DNA from: Nitrospira sp.
GTDB taxonomy: Bacteria > Nitrospirota > Nitrospiria > Nitrospirales > Nitrospiraceae
Assembly: GCA_021323395.1 (NCBI GenBank)
Contig: JAJONL010000003.1
Span: 59,347 to 123,346, forward strand
DNA length: 64,000 nucleotides
Direction of reading: 5' to 3'
Within the stretch, counting starts at the first letter, position 1; each line of letters opens with the position of its first letter. A program made the translations under genes and the position numbers. Of this stretch, positions 17,870 through 25,749 are shown piece by piece. The notes beneath the pieces were generated by a model. The model was not told the DNA's origin and did not search any database. It saw only the letters and a program-made list of their open reading frames with translations.

Positions 17870-17945
17870 TTCAACTCACAATCTGACGATCTCGGGCACG
17901 AGGTCGCGGACTTTCACCTTGAATTTCTTGTTGGGATAGGGCTAT
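17870..17945 (-). pseudogene. Possible short coding remnant
   Basis: On the minus strand a 22-codon open stretch reads PYPNKKFKVKVRDLVPEIVRL before a TGA, with an in-frame TAG just before it. Its composition looks protein-like, as if it were the tail of a decayed gene, but it is far too short to be sure. The rest of the interval 17828-18042 shows nothing apart from the ribosome site of the next gene. Confidence 0.25.
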
Positions 17946-18042
17946 TTGGCCACATGCGATTGAGGGTTTCTCGCGAGCGGCAAACCAGACCGCGGTGACG
18001 CCGTTTCGTCATTCCCACTGCATCCTCTTGGAAGGAGTTTCC

Positions 18043-18939
18043 ATGCCAGATGGTGTCCGCGGCCACATCAGGATCGGCTCAATCCCTGGCCTCTTGCTCA
18101 TGTCCTCGCTGGTACTTGTGCCCTGCTTCGCCACATCGGTCGCTGCTCCCTCGGGAAAACCCCCTTCTCCGCCCCCACCTGCCGATAACACGCCGTTAGT
18201 GGAAGAACAAATCCTTTCCACCCCGGATACCGTCACCAAACCGGTCGACAACGACGCGGAAGCGATGCGCCATAATGACCTCGGCGTCGCCTTTGTATTC
18301 AAGGGAGATCTCGGGCAAGCCATCGACGAGTTCAAACACGCGCTTCGTCTCCAGACGAATTATTTCGCCGCCCACCTCAATCTGGCCAATACACTTTTGG
18401 ACATAGGCCAACACGATGAAGCGATCACTGAATTCAAGGCGGCGCTCCGCCTCAAACCCGATGACCTGAAGGCTCACAATGATCTGGGCGTCGCCCTAAA
18501 GGAAATGGGGGATCTGGAAGGCGCCATTTCAGAATTCAGAACCGTGCTGCATCAACGCCCCAGCGACGTCAACGCGCACAATAATCTCGGGGTCTCCCTG
18601 AAGGCGATGGGGGATCTCGACGGGGCCCTCGCAGAGTACCGCACGGCAGCCAGCCTTCAACCCAGCGACATCAACACACACTTTAATCTGGGTCTGGCCT
18701 TAATGGAGAAACGCAATCCTGAAGCGGCCATCAGCGAATTCCGCACCGCGCTGCACTTAAGACCGAACGATGCAAAAATTCGCTTTAACCTTGGTCATGC
18801 CTTGGCCGGCATCGGACAGCGTATGGAAGCCGCTCAGGAGCTGAGACAGTACCTCCGGCTGGAGCTCGATACCCCGGCCAACCGACGCTGGATCGAACAG
18901 GCCGAGGCGAAGCTGCGCGAACTGGAGATGCCTCAATGA
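18043..18939 (+). CDS. Exported TPR protein
   Basis: The start chosen is the ATG at 18043, preceded by GGAAGGAG; an upstream in-frame start at 17995 has no such site. The 298-residue protein has a signal peptide (hydrophobic GLLLMSSLVLVP, cleavage near VAA), a Pro-rich linker and about six TPR units from residue 70 to 280. The TPRs repeat patterns such as AHNDLGVALKEMGDLEGAISEFR and AHNNLGVSLKAMGDLDGALAEYR. It should act as a periplasmic protein-interaction scaffold. No partner is indicated by neighbours. Confidence 0.85.
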   Translation: MPDGVRGHIRIGSIPGLLLMSSLVLVPCFATSVAAPSGKPPSPPPPADNTPLVEEQILSTPDTVTKPVDNDAEAMRHNDLGVAFVFKGDLGQAIDEFKHALRLQTNYFAAHLNLANTLLDIGQHDEAITEFKAALRLKPDDLKAHNDLGVALKEMGDLEGAISEFRTVLHQRPSDVNAHNNLGVSLKAMGDLDGALAEYRTAASLQPSDINTHFNLGLALMEKRNPEAAISEFRTALHLRPNDAKIRFNLGHALAGIGQRMEAAQELRQYLRLELDTPANRRWIEQAEAKLRELEMPQ

Positions 18940-19087
18940 TGCCTGCCGCCTTCTTGGGCGCAACGGCGGTAACACAACCGTCGCCAGACCTGCGGCGTTT
19001 CTCAGGCCCACTATGTTCACGACAGGCTCGCCGACTGATCTTTGTTTAGTGTACAGTCCTGCGCATTTCTGACTGGCGGGAACCGCG

Positions 19088-19798
19088 ATGATCACTCCGA
19101 GACCTTGGGTTCTACTCCACCGACGCCTGTCCTGGGGAGCGGTTATCCTGGCCGCTCTTGGGATCATCGGTCTTTGGTCCAATCGGTCTTTTCCGGCGGA
19201 GCCGGAACCCGCTCAGACCCGACAGTGGAACTTCGATGGCGCCGCTCCAGGTTCCTTACCCAGCTCTTTCGTCGTCGGCACCCTCTTTGATGGACGACCC
19301 TCCGGCGAGTGGAAAATCCTGATCACCGACCGTGCGCAAAGTCCGTCCCAGGTTCTGGCTCAACTGCTGCCCAAAGGAACCGACCAGGCGCACAAGCTTC
19401 TCCTGGTTGAGGGAACCGACAGCGTCAATGTCGATCTCAACGTCTCCTATTTAGCGGTGGCCGGGAAGGCCGATCTCGGCGGAGGACTGATCTGGCATGC
19501 CCTCGACGACCGCAATTATTACCTTCTCCGAGCCAGCCTGGTGGAACAAAAGATTCGTCTCTATCGTGCAGTGAAGGGCGTGCTGCAGGTCGTCAAACAA
19601 ATCGATTACGCGCTTCCGGCGGCAGGCTGGCACCAACTCCGGATCATCCAGCTGGGGTGCGATATCAGAGTCCTGTACGACAAGGCCACATTGTTTCGTG
19701 TCTGCGACAATATGTGGTCCAAGGGCCGAATCGGCTTGTGGACGAAAGCCGACGCCGTGACCTATTTCGACGACCTCGAGCTGCGACTCCTCAAGTAA
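19088..19798 (+). CDS. Secreted beta-sandwich protein (LamG/DUF1080-like)
   Basis: 236 residues with an N-terminal membrane anchor or signal (SWGAVILAALGIIGLW). The body looks like a concanavalin-type jelly roll. It opens with WNFDGAAPGSLPSSFVVG, has GGGLIWHALDDRNYYLLRAS in the centre, and ends SKGRIGLWTKADAVTYFDDLELRLL, which is the usual final strand pair of 3-keto-disaccharide-hydrolase (DUF1080) and LamG-like domains. These bind or cleave glycans; no catalytic residues can be picked out. It converges with the RRM gene, and a bidirectional terminator lies between them. Confidence 0.75.
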   Translation: MITPRPWVLLHRRLSWGAVILAALGIIGLWSNRSFPAEPEPAQTRQWNFDGAAPGSLPSSFVVGTLFDGRPSGEWKILITDRAQSPSQVLAQLLPKGTDQAHKLLLVEGTDSVNVDLNVSYLAVAGKADLGGGLIWHALDDRNYYLLRASLVEQKIRLYRAVKGVLQVVKQIDYALPAAGWHQLRIIQLGCDIRVLYDKATLFRVCDNMWSKGRIGLWTKADAVTYFDDLELRLLK

Positions 19799-19933
19799 CC
19801 CTTCCCTGGCCGCCCCCAGACATTACCAACGGTCCCGATCACCCCCGGCTGATCCATCCTACACCAGTGAACACAGAGTCTGAGGTTGTCGGACTGATCG
19901 GCACAGACCATCGCCGTGGCCACACTCCCCCCC

Positions 19934-19974
19934 AAAAAAAGGGGCAGCCACCTGGAGGTGACTGCCCCTTTTTC
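19934..19974. terminator. Bidirectional rho-independent terminator
   Basis: A-run, then GGGGCAGCCACC at 19941-19952 pairs with GGTGACTGCCCC (one mismatch), then a T-run. It serves the convergent genes ending at 19798 (plus) and 19991 (minus). Confidence 0.9.
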
Positions 19975-19990
19975 TGTTGTGAGCTCGTGG

Positions 19991-20317
19991 TTACCAGCGG
20001 TCCCGCTTGGCCCCACGATCGCCAAATCCTCCGCCACCGCTTCGGCCCGCTCCGCCACCGGATCGCGGCTCCTGAGGACGCGCTTCATTGACGGTTAATG
20101 TTCGGCCGCCCATATCCGTCCCATTCAGGGCGGAAATCGCTTTCTGCGCTTCGTCCGAGGAGGTCATTTCGACGAATCCGAAGCCTCTCGATTGGCCGGT
20201 AAATTTGTCCGTGATGATACGGGCTGATTCGACTGCCCCATGCACCGCGAACAGATCACTCAACTGCTGCTCGGTCGCCGAATAGGGCAACCCACCAACG
20301 TAAATTTTGGAACCCAT
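19991..20317 (-). CDS. RRM-type RNA-binding protein (Rbp family)
   Basis: From ATG 20317 (ribosome site AGGAGG) the protein has 108 residues. One RNA recognition motif fills residues 1-80, with RNP2 KIYVGGLP near the start and RNP1 RGFGFVEM in the middle. A Gly/Arg-rich tail (RSGGGAGRSGGGG) follows, as in bacterial and cyanobacterial cold-induced Rbp proteins. It probably binds single-stranded RNA and acts as an RNA chaperone in the cytoplasm. A longer in-frame start at 20383 has no supporting site. Rbp genes often have long regulated 5' leaders; the 312-base upstream region would allow this. Confidence 0.93.
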   Translation of the reverse strand: MGSKIYVGGLPYSATEQQLSDLFAVHGAVESARIITDKFTGQSRGFGFVEMTSSDEAQKAISALNGTDMGGRTLTVNEARPQEPRSGGGAGRSGGGGFGDRGAKRDRW

Positions 20318-20594
20318 GTGGGTCCTCCTCTTGGGTAATGACATTGTCTCGCACGAAGGAAAGAAAGGGAAAGGACGGGCCAAAGACGCGGCATAGAAGG
20401 GCGACTTGGGTCTGGCTTTCGATTAGATTCCCGGCCAAGGCAATATCGATAGCGGGCCTGAACCATTTCAACGCATCCCTCACCAGGCCCAGTGAGAGAC
20501 GGGGCGGATCCTACCACGCGTCCATTCGTCATACAAGCCGGGAAATGCCGCATACGCATCAGTCATGACCATGTGACACAGAGCCGAGCGACGA
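20318..20594. other. Intergenic region upstream of the RRM gene
   Basis: Apart from the RRM ribosome site (AGGAGG just before 20317) these bases show no gene. They may hold a long 5' leader of the RRM mRNA on the minus strand; I see no clear hairpin or cold-shock box. Confidence 0.4.
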
Positions 20595-20621
20595 TTGACA
20601 TGACCTGACTGAGGTTTTAAT
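20595..20621 (+). promoter_or_regulatory. Sigma-70-like promoter placing the start site at the ATG
   Basis: TTGACA at 20595-20600 (6/6) and TTTAAT at 20616-20621 (5/6) are 15 bases apart. Transcription would start near 20628-20630, which is the ATG of the acyltransferase-PAS gene. No ribosome site precedes that ATG, so the message may be leaderless. The short spacer lowers confidence. Confidence 0.45.
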
Positions 20622-20629
20622 GTAAATGC

Positions 20630-21760
20630 ATGGACCAGGAAACCTTTCTCCATCGGTTACGGCGGAGACTCTCGATGTTGGGTCGAGCCGGACGCACTCA
20701 CGGTCTTTCGGGTATCCGGGCGCTGATACGCGAACGCTATTTGCCGCGATTGGCCCACACCTGGACGCGATTTTGGATGCGATACAGTAGTCTCTCGCCG
20801 TTTGGCCGGATGGCAACCAAAATTGCCATCTCTGGGGGGATACCCAAGACCGGATCACACGGCTATCACAGTCTGTCGGCCATGAATACGCGGGGCTATA
20901 TCGCTCCCACGGCAAACATTTATCATCGCGCATTAGAGATCGGCCCCCATGTCGTAATCGGAGATCATGTCCGCATCGACCAATCGACCAACGGAGGAAA
21001 GATCGCCCTCGGTGAACATGTCTATGTGGACAGCAATACGATTCTCGAGACCGGCCAAGGGGGAACCATTACGATCGACGGTTACACGTCGATCGGACCC
21101 GGCTGCGAGCTTTCGGCCCATCTGGGGAATATTCGAGTCGGACGTCATGTGATGCTCGCATCCTATTGCAGAGTGTTTCCACACAACCATGGCACTCAGC
21201 CAGGCTTCCTTATGCAGCAGCAGCCCCTCACTACCAAGGGCGATGTGAACATCGAGAGCGACGTGTGGTTGGGCTCCGGCGCGATCGTGGTCAGCGGAGT
21301 GCGTATCGGGACGGGAGCGGTCGTGGGCGCCGGATCAGTCGTCACCAAAGATGTTCCGGCCAATGCCATCGTGGTGGGCAATCCTGCCCGTATCGTCAAA
21401 TACCGAGGCATGCAACCTCACCGCAAGACCTCTCCGAATGTCGAGTTCGATGCCGTCATGATACGAACACCGGATGGAACGATTCGTTTCTGGAACAAGG
21501 GCGCCGAACGTCTTTACGGCTGGGAGAAGGATGACACCCTCGGCAAGCGCTCCCACAACCTTTTGAAGACCCTCTTCCCAAAGCCTCTGCCCGACATTGA
21601 GACGGAACTCACGAACACCGGCTTCTGGGAAGGCGAGCTCATTCACATTCGGCGAGACGGCTCGCGCATGACGGTATGGAGCCGTTGGGAGATCCGCTAC
21701 GAGGGCGAGAGTTCCGTTCCAACCGTACTGGAAATCAACTATCCGCCGAGCGTGGCATGA
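20630..21760 (+). CDS. Left-handed beta-helix acyltransferase fused to a PAS domain
   Basis: 376 residues in two parts. Residues 1-88 are basic and unassigned. Residues about 88-265 are hexapeptide repeats of a maltose/chloramphenicol-acetyltransferase-type beta-helix (IGPHVVIGDHVRI, VWLGSGAIVVSGVRIGTGAVVGAGSVV, NPARIVKYRG); the segment RVFPHNHGTQPG carries the likely catalytic His. Residues about 270-372 form a PAS domain (MIRTPDGTIRFWNKGAERLYGWEKDD, then FWEGELIHIRRDGSRMTV). The transferase probably modifies a sugar of the envelope; the PAS domain may sense a ligand or redox state and control it. This fusion is unusual. No ribosome site is seen, and a promoter abuts the start. Confidence 0.85.
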   Translation: MDQETFLHRLRRRLSMLGRAGRTHGLSGIRALIRERYLPRLAHTWTRFWMRYSSLSPFGRMATKIAISGGIPKTGSHGYHSLSAMNTRGYIAPTANIYHRALEIGPHVVIGDHVRIDQSTNGGKIALGEHVYVDSNTILETGQGGTITIDGYTSIGPGCELSAHLGNIRVGRHVMLASYCRVFPHNHGTQPGFLMQQQPLTTKGDVNIESDVWLGSGAIVVSGVRIGTGAVVGAGSVVTKDVPANAIVVGNPARIVKYRGMQPHRKTSPNVEFDAVMIRTPDGTIRFWNKGAERLYGWEKDDTLGKRSHNLLKTLFPKPLPDIETELTNTGFWEGELIHIRRDGSRMTVWSRWEIRYEGESSVPTVLEINYPPSVA

Positions 21761-21868
21761 GCCACGATGCAGGGGCAGCCATCAGCAGGCGCGCTCGCGA
21801 AACCGACTAGGGCCCGGCGCGAACGGAACCACATTCGTGCCGGCGCTCCGATCATCGGGCGATCACGG

Positions 21869-22543
21869 TTACCGATGTTCGGTCATGAACCAGCCGGCAA
21901 TCGAGAGCCGTTTATGGTCTCCCGCCATTTGATCCACGCGGCAGACCCGGTGGAACCGCGGCACCGTGAACATGACCAGCGATCCTGGTTTTGGCGCAAT
22001 GCAATGGGTGATGGCCAAGTCCGGTTTGCCACCAGGGCGCGTACCCGCCACCGCATAGATCATGAGTTCGCCTCCCCAATCGCTTTGCCATTCTTCATGG
22101 AAATAGGTCACCAGCGCCAGACGTCGAAGGGGCACGGGCTTCCCGCCCTTCGAATGGCCTTGGTCTGTATCATCATGGGTGAGCAAACAGTCTCCGACGC
22201 CATAGGAATAGTAATTGAACCCCAAATGGCGACGTACGATGTTCGGAAAGGATTCGATGTACTGATGGATGCAGGATATCTGCAGCTTGCTCAGCAGCAG
22301 CTGCGCTTGCGGCTGGGCGATTTCGGCTTTGGCCCAGTTACCGGAGTTCGGAAAGTCATGCCGTACGTAGGACAGATCTTGTAGTTGATTCCAGTTGGCG
22401 CGCTGCATCGCCTCTCGAAACTGACCCCGCTCTTCGGGAGACCAGAAATTTTCGATGACGAGGACCGGCGTCTGATGAAACGAAAACGCCTCGAGATCGA
22501 CCGCCGATTGTGCTGGTTGCACGTGCCCTGATGTGATCTTCAT
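21869..22543 (-). CDS. 2OG-Fe(II) oxygenase (prolyl-4-hydroxylase-like fold)
   Basis: 224 residues. The facial triad is visible as HxD (H123, D125 in LTHDDTD) and H198 (RFHRV), with R212 in KRLSIAGWF as the likely 2-oxoglutarate anchor. Typical fold patterns YYSYGVGD, YFHEEWQSDWGGEL and PGSLVMFTV flank them. Such enzymes hydroxylate proteins or small molecules using O2 and 2-oxoglutarate in the cytoplasm. The start has AGGGGAAGGG upstream. It converges with the acyltransferase-PAS gene and precedes the ABC-2 block by 34 bases on the same strand as the last member. The substrate is unknown. Confidence 0.88.
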   Translation of the reverse strand: MKITSGHVQPAQSAVDLEAFSFHQTPVLVIENFWSPEERGQFREAMQRANWNQLQDLSYVRHDFPNSGNWAKAEIAQPQAQLLLSKLQISCIHQYIESFPNIVRRHLGFNYYSYGVGDCLLTHDDTDQGHSKGGKPVPLRRLALVTYFHEEWQSDWGGELMIYAVAGTRPGGKPDLAITHCIAPKPGSLVMFTVPRFHRVCRVDQMAGDHKRLSIAGWFMTEHR

Positions 22544-22577
22544 TCCCTTCCCCTACCTGGCCACATATCCCCGCCGA

Positions 22578-23369
22578 TTACTCTCCCACCCGCACCAACG
22601 ATCCACGATCCTTGCACACATTGAAGGTGTGATGAAACCAGACAATGACCGCCACGAGATACAGGGCATTCAATCCGGTGGCCAGGCCGAGACTGGAGAG
22701 AGGAGCTGCGTGCGTCGCGAGCAGCCCCCGCATGCCTTCAAACACATGCGCAGCCGGGTTGATCCAGGCCACGCCCTTCAACCAGGTCGGCAAGACATCC
22801 ATGGGATAGAAGACACAAGAGATGGGCTGAAACAAGAAGACCATGCTCCAGGCCAAGACCTCCGCCTCCTGCCCGAACCGCATGATGAGCGACGTCGTCA
22901 GCACACCGATGATCCACCCGGCCAAGACCAGATTGACGATGAACGGCATCAGCCAGAGGCCCATCATGAAGACGTTGTATCCATAGAAGACCAAGGCGCA
23001 GACGGACATGACCAGCGACACGGCGGTCACCTTGAACAGGCTCATGACCATGGTGGCGGCCAGAAACTCGTTCGGAGTGAGAGGGCTGGCAAACAGATTC
23101 ATGAGGTTGCGCGCCCAGATTTCCTCCAGAAACGAAATGGCGATGCCCTGTTGTGATCGAAACAACACGTCCCACAGGATCAGCGCTCCGAGCAGAAAGG
23201 TGACGACGGCCGGCATAGATCCTTGGAAGGTCGCCAAATACACCGTAATGAATCCCCAGACGACCAAATCCAGAAACGGCCAGTAGATGATTTCCATCAT
23301 CCGCGGCAAGCTGCGTCGATAGAGATACAGATGCCGGATCACCAGCGCTGCGATACGATGATAGGCCAT
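22578..23369 (-). CDS. ABC-2 type exporter permease
   Basis: From the ATG at 23369 the protein has 263 residues and about six membrane helices, with the ABC2_membrane hallmarks (RRSLPRMMEIIYWPFLDLVVWGFI at the start; ASPLTPNEFLAA and VLPTWLKGVAWINPAAHVFEGMRG later). A longer in-frame form from 23450 overlaps the upstream gene and is less likely. Together with the ATPase at 23778 and the small membrane protein between them it makes an export system. NodJ/DrrB-like permeases move lipids or polysaccharides; the placement beside haem, Mo-cofactor and Tat genes could point to cofactor or cytochrome maturation, but that is inference. Confidence 0.87.
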   Translation of the reverse strand: MAYHRIAALVIRHLYLYRRSLPRMMEIIYWPFLDLVVWGFITVYLATFQGSMPAVVTFLLGALILWDVLFRSQQGIAISFLEEIWARNLMNLFASPLTPNEFLAATMVMSLFKVTAVSLVMSVCALVFYGYNVFMMGLWLMPFIVNLVLAGWIIGVLTTSLIMRFGQEAEVLAWSMVFLFQPISCVFYPMDVLPTWLKGVAWINPAAHVFEGMRGLLATHAAPLSSLGLATGLNALYLVAVIVWFHHTFNVCKDRGSLVRVGE

Positions 23370-23374
23370 CGTCC

Positions 23375-23785
23375 CTACGGCCGCTCCTCGCAGGGCTTCT
23401 CGTGGCAATGTCCGCACCCGTCTTGGTGGACGCCAAGAAGTTGATGCCACATCGCACGGCTCCCTTCGACGAAGGCCGGACCGATCCGGCGTCCGTCACC
23501 TAAACGGAAACCACTCGCCCCCATCAACACCAGTGGGATCGACAGAAGCCCCATGTGAAAAGCTGGACTGCTCAGTCTGGCCTGATCCATGGCCCATAGC
23601 AGGCCCGCGATCGACAGACCCGCGATGCTGCTGCTGCTGGCGCTGCTAAGAAGAATGACGGAGCCGCAGGTCCGCCTCGCCAACCCAATGGTTCCAACGA
23701 CCAGCCACAACAGCCCCCACAGCAGCATGATGCCGAACCCGGCGATGAGCAGGCCCGCGCCAAAGGACAATCCCACGTCAACCAT
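23375..23785 (-). CDS. Small membrane protein between ABC subunits
   Basis: 136 residues with three or four hydrophobic segments (about 5-33, 42-65, 73-92) and a soluble C-terminal tail containing CGHCHEKPC. The tail has a CxxC-H arrangement (C-G-H-C-H), which formally is a c-haem binding motif, at the end of the chain; its side of the membrane is unknown. The start overlaps the ATPase stop and the stop is 5 bases before the permease start, so it is very likely translated as part of the transporter operon. No family recognised. Confidence 0.68.
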   Translation of the reverse strand: MVDVGLSFGAGLLIAGFGIMLLWGLLWLVVGTIGLARRTCGSVILLSSASSSSIAGLSIAGLLWAMDQARLSSPAFHMGLLSIPLVLMGASGFRLGDGRRIGPAFVEGSRAMWHQLLGVHQDGCGHCHEKPCEERP

Positions 23786-24503
23786 GAATGCCTGTACTCC
23801 CCACGTCTTCCAAGTCTGCCTGCCCGAACCGAGCGACGATGTCCTGAGCCGTGCCTTCGGCTACAATCTTTCCCCTCTGTAGAAAAATAATACGATCGGA
23901 CATTTCTTCCATCTCCCGCATATTGTGCGAGGTATAGAGAATGCTGAGCCCGCTGGCGCGCCGCTCGTCCAGCAGAATCGCCCTGATCTTGTGGGCAATA
24001 TCCGGGTCGAGACTGGCGGTGGGTTCGTCCAGAAACAGGATTTTTGGTTCCGTCAGCAATGCCTTGGCCAAGGTCAACCGGGTCATTTGTCCGGAAGAGA
24101 GCTTGCGCGTGAGTTTGTGACGCCACTCCTGCATCTCCAGTTTCTTGACCATCTCGTCGATCCGGCCGGGGATGTTCGATAGCCCATACAAGCGCCCGAT
24201 GACCGTAAGATTCTCCTCTACCGTCAGCGCATAGGGAAGCGAGATGTAGGTGGAAGAAAAGTTCACCTGCTGGAGAATCTCCCCCCGATGGGTCTGGAGA
24301 TCCAGCCCGAACATCCGAATCGCTCCCGACGTCGGCGTGACCAAACCGAGCATCATCTGGAAGGTGGTCGTCTTTCCCGCTCCATTGGGACCGAGCAACC
24401 CGAGGATCTCGCCTCGTTGAATGTCGAAGGAAATGCCGTCCACTGCGGTGAACTCACCGAAGCGTTTGGTCAGATCGCGGACTTCGACCACCGCTGATGA
24501 CAT
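23778..24503 (-). CDS. ABC-2 type exporter ATPase
   Basis: 241 residues with all ABC motifs: Walker A GPNGAGKTT (about 37-45), Q-loop region QVNFSSTY, signature KLSSGQMTRLTLAKALL, Walker B ILFLDEPTASLD and H-loop YTSHNM. It powers the permease encoded at 22578-23369. The signature is LSSGQ rather than LSGGQ, a tolerated variant seen in some ABC-2 ATPases. First gene of a three-gene transporter set (ATPase, small membrane protein, permease), directly after the hexahaem cytochrome gene. Confidence 0.92.
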   Translation of the reverse strand: MSSAVVEVRDLTKRFGEFTAVDGISFDIQRGEILGLLGPNGAGKTTTFQMMLGLVTPTSGAIRMFGLDLQTHRGEILQQVNFSSTYISLPYALTVEENLTVIGRLYGLSNIPGRIDEMVKKLEMQEWRHKLTRKLSSGQMTRLTLAKALLTEPKILFLDEPTASLDPDIAHKIRAILLDERRASGLSILYTSHNMREMEEMSDRIIFLQRGKIVAEGTAQDIVARFGQADLEDVGSTGIHG

Positions 24504-24523
24504 GGCACACTCGTTCCTGTGGA

Positions 24524-25228
24524 TTAAAACGATAAGAGGTCTGCGAGTTTCTCAGGCAGATGACAGGTTTCGCACTTCCGGCTCAGCACCTTCCCGTTGT
24601 ATTCGGTCTTATTGTCGTGACAGCGAAAACAGTCCGCCAACGCCCGCTTGTGCAGTACCGAACCCTCGGGATGTTCGGGTTTCCACGGCCGGCTGTCGGC
24701 CGCGACGTGCCCGCGTGGAATCACAATCGGATAGCCCTTGATCGGCGGTTCATGGACGACCGCTGCGTGACAGGTCGTACATCCCTCGCCTTGGCCTCGC
24801 GCGCTGAACGCGTCCATATGTTTGCGGTGGCTCATGATCAATCCCACATCCTTGACCGGCATCGGCAGGTCCCGGACAGCCACTTCGGAGACACGCAGGA
24901 TGTGGCGATGGCAACCCAGGCAGACGGCGGAATCGACCTGCGCCTGCAGATTATGAGGCTCCGTCGGCTTGCCGAATAGAGTGATGGCTACATCTCTCGT
25001 CCCATGCCAGGCCTTGTCATGCAACCACCCCACAATGCCGGGCCTGACATGGCAAGCCACACATTCCACTTCTTTGTGTGATGATCGGAGCCAGCTCTCG
25101 TAGGACGGCTTGATCGTGTGACAACTGGCGCAAAACTTCGGATGATTGGTGAGTGGAATCGCCACTCCCCCCACCGCCACTGCGCCGGCCACGATCGCCC
25201 CGATCGCAAGGGCGGAAGCTCTACGCAT
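24524..25228 (-). CDS. Hexahaem cytochrome c with NapC/NirT-like anchor
   Basis: 234 residues, N-terminal membrane anchor or uncleaved signal (about 5-27), then six CxxCH haem sites at residues 33-37, 56-60, 103-107, 150-154, 200-204 and 219-223. The first pair (FCASCHTIKPSYESW..SSHKEVECVACH) resembles NapC/NirT quinol-oxidising proteins, but the rest does not follow the four-haem NapC pattern. It would carry electrons in the periplasm or at the outer face of the inner membrane. Its stop is 20 bases before the ABC ATPase; its start overlaps the mobB stop by 8 bases, tying it to the Mo-cofactor genes. Confidence 0.9.
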   Translation of the reverse strand: MRRASALAIGAIVAGAVAVGGVAIPLTNHPKFCASCHTIKPSYESWLRSSHKEVECVACHVRPGIVGWLHDKAWHGTRDVAITLFGKPTEPHNLQAQVDSAVCLGCHRHILRVSEVAVRDLPMPVKDVGLIMSHRKHMDAFSARGQGEGCTTCHAAVVHEPPIKGYPIVIPRGHVAADSRPWKPEHPEGSVLHKRALADCFRCHDNKTEYNGKVLSRKCETCHLPEKLADLLSF

Positions 25229-25730
25229 CGTCTCGCGGGGGTTTGGGGAAATGTCGGATGATCAACGCCGCCACCGCCGGCACATCATCCGGATCGAGCA
25301 GCGGCACGGACGTATCGACCGGTTTGTTGGACACCACCGCCAGAAGGCCATCCTGTGACACGGGAACCTCGCCGATTTGATCGCGCACCACGACAATCTT
25401 GGGATACCCCTCGCTACGCCAGCCTTCGGCAAGGATCAAATCGTACGAGGAATCCAGGTAGTGCTCTCGCACATCTTCAACATTCATGTGGTCCGACACA
25501 TCCGCAAACATCGCCAAGCTGCTTTTCGAAATGATGACCACCGCGCTCGCCCCCGCCTGCTTGTGACGCCAGCTGTCTTTCCCCTCCGTATCAAGATCGA
25601 ACCCATGGCCGGCATGTTTGACGGTCGCCACCTTATACCCGGCGCGCACCAGTTCGGGAATCACCCGCTCAATCAACGTCGTTTTGCCGCTGTTTGATCG
25701 TCCGACAAAACACAGGATGGGAACGGCCAT
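25221..25730 (-). CDS. mobB: Molybdopterin-guanine dinucleotide biosynthesis adaptor MobB
   Basis: 169 residues; P-loop GRSNSGKTT at 10-18, then TVKHAGHGFDLDTEGKDSWRHKQAGA, the standard MobB fingerprint, and ILAEGWRSEGYPKIVVVR. MobB is a small GTPase that aids attachment of guanine nucleotide to molybdopterin. Good ribosome site (AAAGGAA). It sits between moeA (20 bases upstream) and the hexahaem cytochrome, within the maturation block. Confidence 0.94.
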   Translation of the reverse strand: MAVPILCFVGRSNSGKTTLIERVIPELVRAGYKVATVKHAGHGFDLDTEGKDSWRHKQAGASAVVIISKSSLAMFADVSDHMNVEDVREHYLDSSYDLILAEGWRSEGYPKIVVVRDQIGEVPVSQDGLLAVVSNKPVDTSVPLLDPDDVPAVAALIIRHFPKPPRDDA

Positions 25731-25749
25731 GAAGCGATTCCTTTCGGGT

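Noticed and set aside
22533..23156. 207-residue plus-strand frame opposite the ABC-2 permease
   Set aside because: Extremely His/Asp/Gln/Arg-rich, as expected from antisense of a hydrophobic membrane protein.
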